Source of the DNA: Gliomastix tumulicola | Taxonomy: Eukaryota > Ascomycota > Sordariomycetes > Hypocreales > Bionectriaceae | NCBI GenBank assembly: GCA_001599755.1 | Contig: BCHX01000008.1 | Location: 2,914,001 to 2,978,000, forward strand | Length of the DNA stretch: 64,000 bases | Reading direction: 5' to 3' | Shown here: one piece after another, positions 23,575-35,060 of the stretch | Position numbering within the stretch: position 1 is the stretch's first letter | Layout: each line of letters opens with the position of its first letter | The notes under the pieces: generated by a model | What the model was told of the DNA's origin: nothing | The model's database searches: none | What the model saw: only the letters and a program-made list of their open reading frames with translations | Position numbers and translations under genes: made by a program

Positions 23575-24283
23575 CGTTTTTGTAGCTGCTCGTGTATGTG
23601 TGAATTGATGGTCCGTCGTCCCTGGAAGGATTGTCCCCTTCGAGCTCGATGGACCTCCAAAACAGCTATATTCGACCGGAAACTCGGGGGGCGGGGGAGG
23701 TTGGTTGGCTCTGGCTATGACGAGGTCGGGTGAATCGGTGGCGAAGACAGAACGCGAGACAGGTCGTGGGCAGGTGATGCGTCGAGGTTTCACAGCAGGA
23801 TCTCGTCGATCTCCTTATATCGATGTCATGGGGGTTGGAGGAGAGAGTCTGCCGTCTGGAATTTTCGAGCGTGGCGGGACGTCGGAAGTCGATTCGAAGC
23901 AAGGGCGGGGGTTTGAAAAAAGGGAAACAAGGACAGCAAGAACGAACAAGAAGAAGAGAGTAAAAAAGAAAGAAGAGAGTAAAAAAGAAAGAAGAAAAAA
24001 AGAAAAGGAGAGGCGCGGGCGTTGAATGGCTTCTAGGTGCGTGGTAGGGTTCTAATTCGGGGCTCGAATTGCGGTGGTGATGGCGTTTCTGCCCCCAAGT
24101 GGCAGGGTGAGGCTCCTGCTCGAAAGGCGCTTTCGAGGCTCTCGTCACGATCCAGAATTAAACAAAAACCCTCCCCAGCTCGCCAAACGGGGAAGTCAAC
24201 CTAAGGCAGTCACACGCCGGGTCGGTACCTTCCATTCCCTGCGCTGTGCAACCGAAAAAAGCACTGGCGAGAGGGAACCTGGA

Positions 24284-24301
24284 ACACACACACACACACA
24301 C
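24284..24301. repeat. (AC)9 microsatellite
   Basis: Nine AC dinucleotides in non-coding DNA upstream of the kinase gene. Confidence 0.85.
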
Positions 24302-24512
24302 CGTTCGGGTAGCGAAAAGCGGGGACTGCAAGGGCGGGCTTTGCTGGGCCGCGCTGTCGTTTGGGCGAGCCCAGGCGCTACAGGCACTGAATCAATGGGA
24401 CTTACAGGGCGTCTGTCGGCGCCTGGAACGTCGCACTAAGCGACCCGGAGCGCTGTGACAGACGGTTCTAGACTGCAGTCACACCGGCGACCAGAACAGC
24501 TCCTGCAAGGCG

Positions 24513-24634
24513 CAGCAGCAGCAGCAGCAGCGGCAGCACAAAGAAGCACCCCCGGACATGTCTCTCTATCCGGTCTGGCCTGTCACCCACCCTCTCGACA
24601 CGGGCAACATGTCCTGCTGCTGCTGCTGCTGCTG
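24513..24634. repeat. Inverted trinucleotide repeats (CAG)6 ... (CTG)7
   Basis: Six CAG units at 24513-24530 and seven CTG units at 24614-24634 are complementary and separated by 83 bases, so an RNA or single strand could fold into an 18-bp stem. They lie in non-coding DNA about 1 kb upstream of the kinase start. Each is followed by imperfect units (CGGCAG; CTACTACTGCTGCCG). Confidence 0.75.
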
Positions 24635-26738
24635 CTACTACTGCTGCCGCCGCTTCAACAATGCTGGCAGGAATGGCAGACGGCACAGAGCTATTCTCGC
24701 TCCATTCCACCCGCCCGCCCGTCTAGCGCCCATCATGTTACCACGGCACCTGTCAGCGCAAGCCACCCACGGCCAGCACGGGATGTACCCGACAAACAGC
24801 ACACACCCTCCCAGCAAGGCTGAGGTGGGGGTTTTCTTTTGGCGCGCATCGCCCAGAAAAATCCAAATAAAACGTTGCAGTCGATGGAACCCTCCTCCCT
24901 CTGTTGGGGTAGGGGGGAGAGAGAGGGAAAAAAAAAGGGGGGGTTGTTTCATACCGTCTCTCTCTCTCTCTCTCCCTGTCCCTTTTCTTTGCCTGCCCTC
25001 ACCGACCGTCAATGCACGTGCGTCATGTATCTCTGCACAGCCCATTCACGACAAAGGCAGAAGAAAGAGGCGGCCGGCCCCCCTCTCGCAATCGAAACGG
25101 AAGGTCCCCCAACTCCAATCCACTGAGGGAGGGCCGGCCTCGCTGCTTATGTACATCGCATAACATCTGCACAGACACACCACACACACTGATAGATAGC
25201 CACTATCTCCAATGAATGCATGCTGACACCCCGCAGCCTCAAGGTTGCATATTTAAACGAGCGCCCTTTCTTCGTATAATGGTCAGCAGGGGTTGGCAGT
25301 CAAAGGTGGGTGGGATGGCACCATTCAATCCCGCAGCACAGAAACAGGTTAAAGTACTCTGTCTCGCTCTACTTACATACGCCGGAGCGTCTAGCCCTTG
25401 GGGAGGGCCGGGGAGGGGGGGGGGGATGTAGTGAGCTCTAATCCCCTAGAGATTCGATTGCAAACCCCGCGGGAGAAGCAAAAAAAGTCTTCCCTGGGCA
25501 CTAACTCGAAACGAGCCCGAGCCAGTGAGAGAATAGGAGCCAAAAAAAGAAACAAAAAAAAAGAAACCACCACTTTCTTATCCTTGCTAGTCCACGATAG
25601 AGTCATCACACAGATGAAGGGGCGGGGGTGTCCAACACGAAGAAGCACAGAAAAGCAGAGAAACATGAAGATACAGGGGGACACGACCAGGGAAACGCCC
25701 CCCCCAAATCCCGGAGCAAAAAAGCAATAGCAAAGAAGAGGCAGAGCAACCNCCNCCCNCTTGCGGTCTCTGAATCCTTCACAATTCCCCCCCCCCCCAT
25801 CCCTCACCAGTCCTTCGCCCATGCATGTCGTCGGCGTTTTGCCAGCAAATATCCGCATATCAGCACCAGTGTAGAGGAAGGATGCCGGCCCCAGCTAGAA
25901 CGCAGCAAGCTCCCTCCCTCCCTCCGTTTTGAAAGCCCCCTCCCCTCCTTCGGTTGTTGAGCGTTATCAGTGAAGATGTCACTGGGCCCCAGCCGGCCGC
26001 CAGCAAAGTGACCGCCCATCCCGGTCTCACCACCCTCCTTTTCGACAGAGTGATGACGGACAAATATCGTCACTATGCCTACAGGCTCCTCCGCATGGCA
26101 TGGCATATGTAGCATCGCACGGCACAGCCAGTGGAGTCTCAACTCCCTGCTCAATCGCCAATCTTTCATTAAACCAAGGTCACATTCACCGGGCGGAATA
26201 GAGTTAATCGGAACATTATATAACGTTGTCAACTAGGGAGAGAGAGAGAAAAAAAATTCAATGCGGTAGCCTAAAATGCCGTTTCGAGAATCCCGATGAC
26301 ATATCAGAAAATCACCAAGGATCAAATTCCAAATCTAACGTCCATAGGTCGTGTACGTAGCAAGAAGAGAAGAAAAAATTCCAAAAAGTCAAGGGGGGGA
26401 AAAATCATCTCCCAGATAAAACGCCGTCGCTGCTGTAAATCAAAGTGAAAGAAGAAAAAAAATCCAGTTATGAAAACCCGCCCAGCCCTGCCCTCAGGCG
26501 GGTGCGTATCGTAAACCCTGTACCGTCCAAGCCCACGTATCGCGTCGATCAGAGAAGAAAAAAATATGTAGACATGATCTCGTCATCCCTTTTCTCAGTT
26601 GAATATCGCGGCGTCAAGCCGCTTTTCCCGTTCCAATTTTGTGCCATCCTGGGCTTATTATCCTTTGTCAAACACGCTACCCCGTCTGGTAAGGACCAGG
26701 GCACAAATAGAGAGGAGATATTGGGTCGTGGAGGGTGG

Positions 26739-28800
26739 TTAGCGATACATGTCGCCCTCCCATGCTGTTGGCATGAGAACCGTCATGTTGGAGTATGGGT
26801 GAGGGTGCAGGTCCGAAGAATGATGCGGCGGTGCTGGCAGCGGAGCGTGATGTCGAGGGTGGTCGGGGTTCAAGGTGTGCGTGATGGCCGGAGTCCACGG
26901 CACAGTCGCGGCTGAGACGTCCACCCACCGATTCGCAGGGTCGACAGGACCAAGGTCTTTCAGGAGATCGCCGCCGCCTAGGTCACCCTGCCACAGCCAC
27001 GAATCGTCGGTAGGGTTGGGTGCCGAGGCCTGGGGCAGCTGATGGTAAGGTGTCGGAGGGAAGGGCTGGTGAGCAGTGTAAGGGAAAGGCGTAGGGTTCA
27101 TCGGCGGCATGGGGGCGCCGGTGAAGGCACCAGTGACGTGGTTCTTCGCGTATACGCTCGTCTCGGCCGCAAAGTCGGCTATTCTGCGCAGTCTGTAATC
27201 CCGCACTCGCTTGGCGTCGAAAATCCAGCCGTCCTTGGAAAGCGCCGTCTCCAAGTTAGTCAGGCACGTCGTGAGAAGTCGTTCATCGGATCCTGCTGTC
27301 ACGGCCAGGCGCGTTGCCCGACGGTACGAAGTGATGGCACCGCGAATATCATTGAGGCGGAAGCTGTAGTTGCCCATCTGGATGTCGACGACGGCTTCCT
27401 GCTCCTCCGTCATCGGGTACCGCTTGAGGCTCTGCAAGCATTGCCTGGCCTCGTCTATCCGTCCATCGGCCTCTTTCTCCGAGCACATCACCGCCGTCTG
27501 CGTGATGGCAATCTCCATCAGCCAAGGGTGGCGGCGACCGGTAGCCTCGGCCTTCATGCGGTATCGGCTGACGACCGCTAGAGAGTCGGAAGGCTGGCGT
27601 CGCTGGAAGAGGCAGTCGACATGGTCACCGTACAGAAGGGTGGTCAGGTAGTTAGCAGGTCCGATGCGCTGCTCCATCAGGGGAACGAGCATGGCGTAGA
27701 GCCGTAATGATAGTTCGTAGTAGTCGGAGAAGCTCGTCGTGCTCAGCGTCTGCCAGACGCGGGCGAGGATGTGGTGCTTGCCAAGGAGAACAGGGACCAG
27801 CTCGCCGAGGTAACGCATGACCACGCGCAGCAGGTTGTTCTGGTGGTGTCTGTCGAGGTACCAAAGGAGACAGACGGTCCGCACGATGAAGATGGGGCTC
27901 TCGGCGGCGACAATCTCGGACAGCGACTCGAATGCCGGGTTCAAGATCTCGCTCACAGAGATGTTATCTCCCCGCTGCAGGCACCGGTTCACGAGCGCAA
28001 AGCTGGCCATGACCCTCTCGAACAACTCCTCGCTACGGTCGCACGGGTTGCGGCCAAAACAGGATACGTCGTACTCCCACTGCCAGTCGTAGTTGGCAAA
28101 CGAACCGTCAACATAGTCCCTAAAGAGGAAGAGCACCTCGTCCACACGATGCATCTCCCCGGGAGGCTGCAGCGAGCGCGTCGGGCTGGGCGGCGGCGTG
28201 TAGCAGGCCACCTCGTGCGAGGACTGCACGCTGGGACGCTCGCCTGCTCGCACGCGGGAAAGAAGCCCTGCGTTTCTCTTTACGTAGCGGTTAATATTAT
28301 CCATGTCGACGGGCTGGCCGCGAATGGTGAATTGTGAGGGCTTCTGCTGCGCATCGCGCTCCTGCTTCAATAGCAGGATCGCCAGGACCTCGTCGCTCTT
28401 CAGCTTCTTGTCCAGACCCCATTTCCAGATCCGCGACTTGTACATTTTCACGCTGCTGACGTTAGAAGTCGAAAATAAAACACGTAGGGGAGGGGGGGAG
28501 GGATCGGGTGATGGGAAGGGGATCGCGATCAGTCTGCACATACGTAGGATCCCAATCATCCCTCTTGAGGATCTGCATAACTTCATTAAGTGACCTCCGC
28601 TCGACCTGGTACAATCTCGTGATGAGCGGTCGCTTTTCCTCCCATTTTTCGTTTGGGATTCGCCGCCTGGTTTTTCGCGTCTGCCGTATCCTGGCGACCA
28701 CGTCCGAGTTGGTTGGCGACATGCTGTGCTCGACGGTGCTCTGCTCACCATCCGACGTTGCCGCCGAGTTGTCGACGGAAAAGTTGAATACGTCGGACAT
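26739..28800 (-). CDS. Clr5-domain protein 1
   Basis: Two exons on the minus strand, 28800-28544 and 28455-26739, give 657 residues. The intron (GTATGT..CGTCAG) is phase 2 within a Thr codon inside the Clr5 domain. Residues about 51-104 form that domain: WEEKRPLITRLYQVERR, LNEVMQIL, then VKMYKSRIWKWGLDKKL. It is a short, probably DNA- or chromatin-binding module named after S. pombe Clr5, a silencing factor. Residues about 190-520 are helical and TPR-like (for example EEQEAVVDIQMGNYSFRLND, with paired helices around GAITSYRRATRLA). The C-terminal 130 residues are Pro/His-rich and disordered. The molecular function in filamentous fungi is essentially unknown. A paralogue lies at 53.5 kb in this window. 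Confidence 0.85.
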
Positions 28801-30484
28801 GTTGAAATGTGCGTTTGTGCGTTTGTGCGCGTGTGATGGGAAAGTAGAGCTGAGCACACTCAGGGCGAAAAGGGAGGATGAAGGAGAGAAGTCAACCTGA
28901 CGGAAGATTAGATGATTAGAAAGAAAAGAACTTTGACCACGGCCAAGTTTAGGTGCCAGCCGCCATGTAGATAGGCAACTTATCTACCATGTAGATTGTA
29001 TCATGGTGGGTGGTGCGGTTTGGTGAGACGGGGGGGAGAGGGGGCCGATGAAATGGCGGGCATTAACCAGTTGAGAGCGTGCACCCCGCGGGTCGGCTGG
29101 CAGGGTAGAGAGGGTGATCCATGGATGCGTTAGGGTGGGTTGTGCTGATACCTACCTGGGCATAGTAGGGACAGGCAGAGGCAAGGTATGAGGGACTGAT
29201 GCTGACAGGCGGAATGGGACGTGGATGCATGGAGGCAGGCCACCCATTAAGGTGATACCTTGGACCGGGGGAGGGAGAGGGCCAGGTTAGAGAAGATCCC
29301 GGCCGACTGCCCGCTTCTCAACACTTGCTGATGGTGGATGGCTTCCCAAGAGGGATGCGGCCGAATGCTTTATTACTTACGGTAACTTGGTGCTTCTGCG
29401 TGCCGTCGTTCAGCGACGAGAAAGTCTCGCACGCTTGGGTGGCGCAGCCACGATGCGGCCCAGGAGCTGGGTGAGCAGGTACTAGTAGGTGATAGTCCGT
29501 CCCTCGCGGGTGGCTAGCAAGGCGCGGCACTGGCTGAGGAGGTCAGTATTTAGACGCTCATCAACCGTGGCCTCCCCGGCAGTGGTGACTAACAGAAAGG
29601 GTGCGAGATGTGTGAAGAGGCACTTGGGTGCTCTCTCGCGCTGACTCTCCTGGTCGTTGACTCAAGGATGAGGCTGGGGCGCAGGCGCTTATTCTTCTCC
29701 CCCTTTGATGACTTGAGAATGCCAGAACAGGGAAGAAAAGTGCGAGCCAACAGGACAGGCGGGATGGGCGGTAAATGGCGAGACAAGACAGGGCTGTAGG
29801 GAGACTTTGTTTTTTTTTTCCCTCTGCTACAACACGTCGCCGGCCGGTAGGTATGGATAGAAGTACACGACAAAATGTACCTGAGGACGGGCGGGTACGC
29901 TATTATAGACCAGTTGTTAGTGTCTCGGGTCTGGCACACAGGCAAGGGGCCATCCAGAAGCTAAGATCGATCGAGGAGAGGGCCGGCGAGATTCAAGAGC
30001 AGAGCAGTTGAAAGGGGAGAGCCCCGAGAGACAGAGATTGCGGTGAAGAGGCGCTGGCAATGCATGGGAATAAGACAGGAAGGCCGTGAACAGAGACCTA
30101 CCTTGGCTGGTGAGCGTTTGAGGTAGCACCGCAGTTGGGAGGTCAGAGCAGAGGTGAGGTAGCGACGTAGCGACGTAGCGTGCTGCAGGTAAGCACAGAG
30201 GTCTTTTCGAGCCTGGGCCGATAACGTTATCAGGCACTGTTGCTGCTGCCTTGACAGCTGTCCAAGACAAAATTTTCACGGGCGATCCAGAAAGAGTACC
30301 ACGTAGATGCGAAGCCGGATGGTCCGTGGAATGAGGAGCAAGGAGTATAAAGAGGTGAGATGGGAAAGTTGCTCACGGCCATCCAGCTTGCAAGCTACAA
30401 GCCTGCAACCTGTGCTAGAACAGAAGCAGTATGGCAGCTGCGCTGGTGGAAGGCACGACGCCTGGCTGGCTGTACCTGCCCTGC

Positions 30485-30560
30485 TCTGCCCTGCCCTGCC
30501 CTGACCTGACCTGTAATCATCATGGATGGAGGGATGGATGGTGGATGGATGGATGGATGG
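30485..30560. repeat. TGCCC and GGAT short tandem repeats
   Basis: Imperfect TGCCC units (30485-30512) are followed after a dozen bases by GGAT units (30523-30560). Non-coding microsatellite within the gene desert. Confidence 0.75.
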
Positions 30561-33500
30561 GGCCGACGAGTGCGCAGGGGACCTGGTACAAGCGGTTACA
30601 GCGGACACACACAGCCAAGACAGGTACCCGTGACCTCCACGCTGAGCTTGTCACGCTCTCTCAAGTCTCATCAACCTGCAAGTTCTCGATGGAGCCGCCT
30701 GCCTTTAGCGAGCCTGGGCGGCGGCAGGGCAAGTCCCACAAGGCCAGCACAAGGCAAGCCCACGCCCACGCCCACGCCCACATATACCGACAATCGTCGG
30801 CGAGCTACAGACGAGGTACGGAGTACGGAACGGTGGTCATTGTCGTAATTTCAGGGCGGAGAGCTCGCAAAAGGTTCCAATCCCCATTGCCTTGTTTGTC
30901 GCCTCTGCTTTGGAGATCTGGGCGGGAGGAAAGAAAGAGAAACACCCGTTGCCCGTCGTTCGCGGCTCCGTCCATCCTTGCCACACCGTGCGCCGTCGTC
31001 ACGCCACACACATGAGGCTGCCATGATCTCATCGACCGACCCCCGAGTCTCGCACGCCTGTCAGAGGCCCTGCACTGTGATTCGCCCGCTCGTTGGTCGG
31101 CCAGTGTGATGTGTGTGCACACATGCATCATCACACGGCACCGAGGCACGGTAGCGTACTTGCGTATGACCCTGCACTGGCGGCGCATGGCCTCCTGGCA
31201 TCTGCTTGGGAGATTGATTGTTTTTCCAAAGGCGCAGAACCTCACCACCTCTCACGAACCCTACGCCATTCTCTCCTGATAAACTTGTGGGGGGGGGGCA
31301 TCCGTCCTCTTCATATCCTTTGCCGTCTTCAGACTACTTCGTATGCCGTCCTATGAGCGAAGCAGCCCGCCCTCTCCAGACTCATCAGTTGGCAATATCT
31401 CTGGACGGATTCCAATAGTCCAGGTTGTAAATTGAATCCACTAGCAAAGATAAAAGCCGTAGCGTCATGTCTCGCATAGGTAGTTTCTTGGTCACGTCAG
31501 TAGACCCCTTATCAAGGCACAAGTGTGAATACCGAGTGGCAGTACCGACATCTGTTTGGTCCGGAGACTTCGAAACGTCACGGGTCCTGCCAACAGGAGC
31601 AACATCGTTCATCATCCTCGTCGTCCAATGCACGCACGGTGATGGATGGCTGCGGATGCGTTGGCCCCAAGACTTGGCCCTGGCCGCCCCCCCTGCCCTA
31701 CCACTATCGATAGGAGGGGAGGGGCTGGCAGTGGCACATTGTCTCATGCGGTCCAGTGGATGCAGTTCCCGGTGCAGTCCAAGTAGAGCACTATCAGGGC
31801 TTGGCATCCTGCCGTCATGCTGCGAGATATTGTTGTGCATCAGCATCGTCAGGCATTACCCAAATCTGCTCGCTCTCCGTGGTGTGAGAGGCCTGTCCTG
31901 CAGAAGCCGCCCCGATCACGCGACGCACCAGGGTCATGTATAATCAGACCTTTGATCGTGGCATAAGCAGGCCATATGGAAGTCCCTCCATGGAGAAGAG
32001 GTGATTCGACGATAGACCCATGACTGGCACCGGAGTCGGGTTCGCGTCGGTTTGAATCGAGTATGATCGTCCTTGGGGCATGCTGACATCCCCCTCCCTC
32101 CCGCACACCCGTGCAAATGCAGGCGGCGGCCGCCTGTGGTTGGTCATCTCCGCCTTTTCACCTCAGATTGCCCTCAAGAGTGTCGAGCATTGGGCGGTGG
32201 AGAGGGCCCCGGTAGCCCTGCATTGGGACCGCACCGGCCGTCCTGCATGCGAGTCTGCGTTGGACACACCATCTTCTGGACCAGACGCAGGACGCACGCT
32301 CTTTCTCGAGGGATTCGGCGGCGGGGCAGACTATGCATGAGGATGAATTCATCACGCTTCGCTTTGGGCTAGACAGGTGTGTCGCCGTGTTCGTTCTTCA
32401 TCTTCCCGGAGAGAGGCCGGTCGTTTCAACGTTGGCTCGCTGCATTCTGCTGTTAGGGTGATACCCGACTCGCTTACCCAATCCTTGTCTAGATCCCTGA
32501 TTTTCCCTCCTGGGGTTGGGGTCCTTGGGGGGGAGTCTCGGGAGGGGGGATCGTTTGGGGGCCGTCTCTGGCGCTCGAGCCTAGAAAGTGGATTTCTTTG
32601 ATTGGACACTTCGTACAACTGGACATCTCCGACGCAAAGAGCGACGTCTGCGCCTGCGACCAACATGCCGCCACCGTGTCGTCGTCGTCATCAGGTGAAT
32701 GATGCGTTGATTGTGCCGGGAGCTCGCCTGTTGGCTGTGGGAGGAGGTGAGGGGCGGCCGCTTGGGGGTTCAACTCGAATTGTGCAATCACCGGCAGGCT
32801 TGGAAGGTCGCAGACTAACAAGGGGCTGAAGGGGGTGTGGCATCTCATCCTTTGCCGATGGGGCCGTCCGCCGCCATCCCTCCAGCGCCCCGAGAAGAAC
32901 CGACGATTAGCCTGCGACAGGGGTCGTCGTGATGGGTGACTCGAAGTGAGCAGTCGTTTTCGTAGCCTCGAGCCACGATGGAGAAGAGCCAGGACGCTGG
33001 GAGTGAAGCCGTGGATAGGGCTAGCCAGCATGGTTTGTGCGAAAGTGCACTGGGGGATGGGGAATGTCAACATGCATAAAAACCAGTGCTATCATCCAGG
33101 CCCCAAGTACGTAAGCAGGACCAAAGCCGGCGATGCGAGAGGGGCGGGCTGTGATTGGCCGGCGTATAGCACCCCGTCTCGCTGCTGGAGACTGCACTAT
33201 GGAGCTAGCGCAGGCTGCTGGAAGATGTCCCATCGCCCCCAGCGGGCTGTGGTTGGAGGGCCGCCAGCCCGTGCCTCTCTGCCACCGCCGACGACGGACA
33301 TTTGCCTCCAAGACACCAGATCCCCCCTCCGGAGTATCCTTATCGTCGCAGCAGCAGTGGACGGAGGAGCAGCGACGTCCTGCCCACCGTCCTGCCTACG
33401 TCCTAGGCCTAAGATCCGGTCAGGTAAGGTGAGGTAGCATCCCCATGAATGGCACGTTGAACGTTGCTGATCACCACATCCACCAGCCTACCATCCGGCA

Positions 33501-35020
33501 TTTAGAACCCTGGAATGCAACAGTGCCTCGGTATTGGCGAACTTTTGTGCACGACCGGACATTTCAATGGTGATGAACTGTCAACAACTCGTCAAAGGGC
33601 CCTGAGCCTGAGTCCTGGACTCCTGATCGACCTGAAATAGCACCTCTGGGCATTTGATCCCTGCGCCAGACCCCTTGTTCTGCTGCGGAGCTTCAGATGT
33701 GCAGTCGTTTTAGCGCCCGTTGGTTCCGTGCTCGAGCGACGGTGAGTGTGAAGGACGACACAGGAGAAGAGGCCTTGAGCCTGTCGACGGGTCGGGTGGC
33801 GTTCGCTAACACAATGGGCCATAATAGCTACTGCAAGAGACTTTCCAGGGACTCGACCTTGGCTTGGTCATCGTGTCCCCGTTCTTGGCCTCGTCGAGTC
33901 CAGCTGAGGAGCGTCACCTCTGCACTCGGCAGATTGCAGTGCCATTTTCCCACGAATCCTCCATCATCCTTTCCCGGTCCCAGAATCCCCCAATGGCATC
34001 TCATCCAGCTGAAGAAATAATCACTATGCCAGAATCTGACAATACGCCCGGATGCCCGGTTCTGGTTCTCTCCCCTCGCTTCACTTGCTGATCCGGCTAT
34101 CGGTGTGTGCGCAGCAGTGACTGGGAGGATGACCACAACATCGCTAGATGCCTCTAGCCTGGCTTCGCGCCAACTCGACGCCTATCAAAGCATGCTGATC
34201 ACCTCGCCCTTCATGTGAAACGCGGACGGTCGTGCACGCACTCGGCCGAGAAACACGGTGGATGTGCCAGAGACCGAGGTTTGTGGACCAGCCAGCAAGA
34301 CTGGACGTGCACGTACTAGCTGAACAGATCGTCTAGTGTCAGAGACTATCGAAGCGTACCCCCAAGGAGAGATCCCAAGGTGCAACTCAATCTCAAACCG
34401 ATCTTCTAGAATCTCAAGGGCATCAGTGATGTCGCATCCAGATCCCCTGTAGTTGGGGGCGAGACCTGGACATCTGTGGAAAAGACGACTGGTCACTGTC
34501 GTCTCGGAAGATATTCATCAAGCTTGGCTGCTGCGATGGCCGGCGCGTTCTTTAGCGTCAACAGGGACTGGCGGAGCACCGCCAACAAGTGGCAAAAGCG
34601 CTCATGCTGGGCCGCTCGCCTACATCCATGACTGCATATGCAAACCTGGCCTAGCACGACCCCTGAGTAACAATGGCGCTGCTTCACCCCAGCACCCAGC
34701 TCAACAGCTGCTATTGTGTCCACGTTGCGGCGTCGCAAATAAAATTCTGATGCTAATGGGGCGTTGCAGAGGAAACAAAATGAGATGACAGACTGCTTAG
34801 TTTGGTCTCGTTGCATTCGTTCACAACTTGCCGGGCGTCCGCGCGTATAGAGCTCCCAGCCCTACAGCCCAACAACCCCATGTCGCCGGCCACGAAACGT
34901 GCCATCCAGGACACAACTCGGTTGCCACGTACGTAATCGGGTATGTATTGCGTTGATCGAGCCGAGCCGTCGGCCTCCAATGACCTCCAATATCCGAAGG
35001 AACCCGTCCCTCGCTGCAGT

Positions 35021-35060
35021 GGCAAAGCATGGCAGAGCATGGCAAAGCATGGCAGAGGCA
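35021..35060. repeat. Four tandem 10-mers
   Basis: GGCAAAGCAT and GGCAGAGCAT alternate, and the fourth copy diverges at its end (GGCAGAGGCA). Short tandem array in non-coding DNA. Confidence 0.8.

Larger units (their letters stand above)
23575..26738. other. Intergenic between two minus-strand genes, repeat-rich
   Basis: The leader of the kinase gene (purine-rich, with a near-duplicated GAAGAGAGTAAAAAAGAAA unit at about 23953-23990) is followed by CA, CAG and CTG microsatellites, a CT run near 24958-24974 and G/C homopolymers. Three ambiguous bases lie at 25752, 25755 and 25759 in a C-rich stretch. No gene is supported. The 3' UTR of Clr5 gene 1 is at the right edge. Confidence 0.5.

Noticed and set aside
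22684..23733. 349-codon plus-strand frame antisense to the kinase gene
   Set aside because: It is very Arg/Gly-rich and follows from the high GC of the real gene. The kinase reading has catalytic motifs and a clean splice junction.
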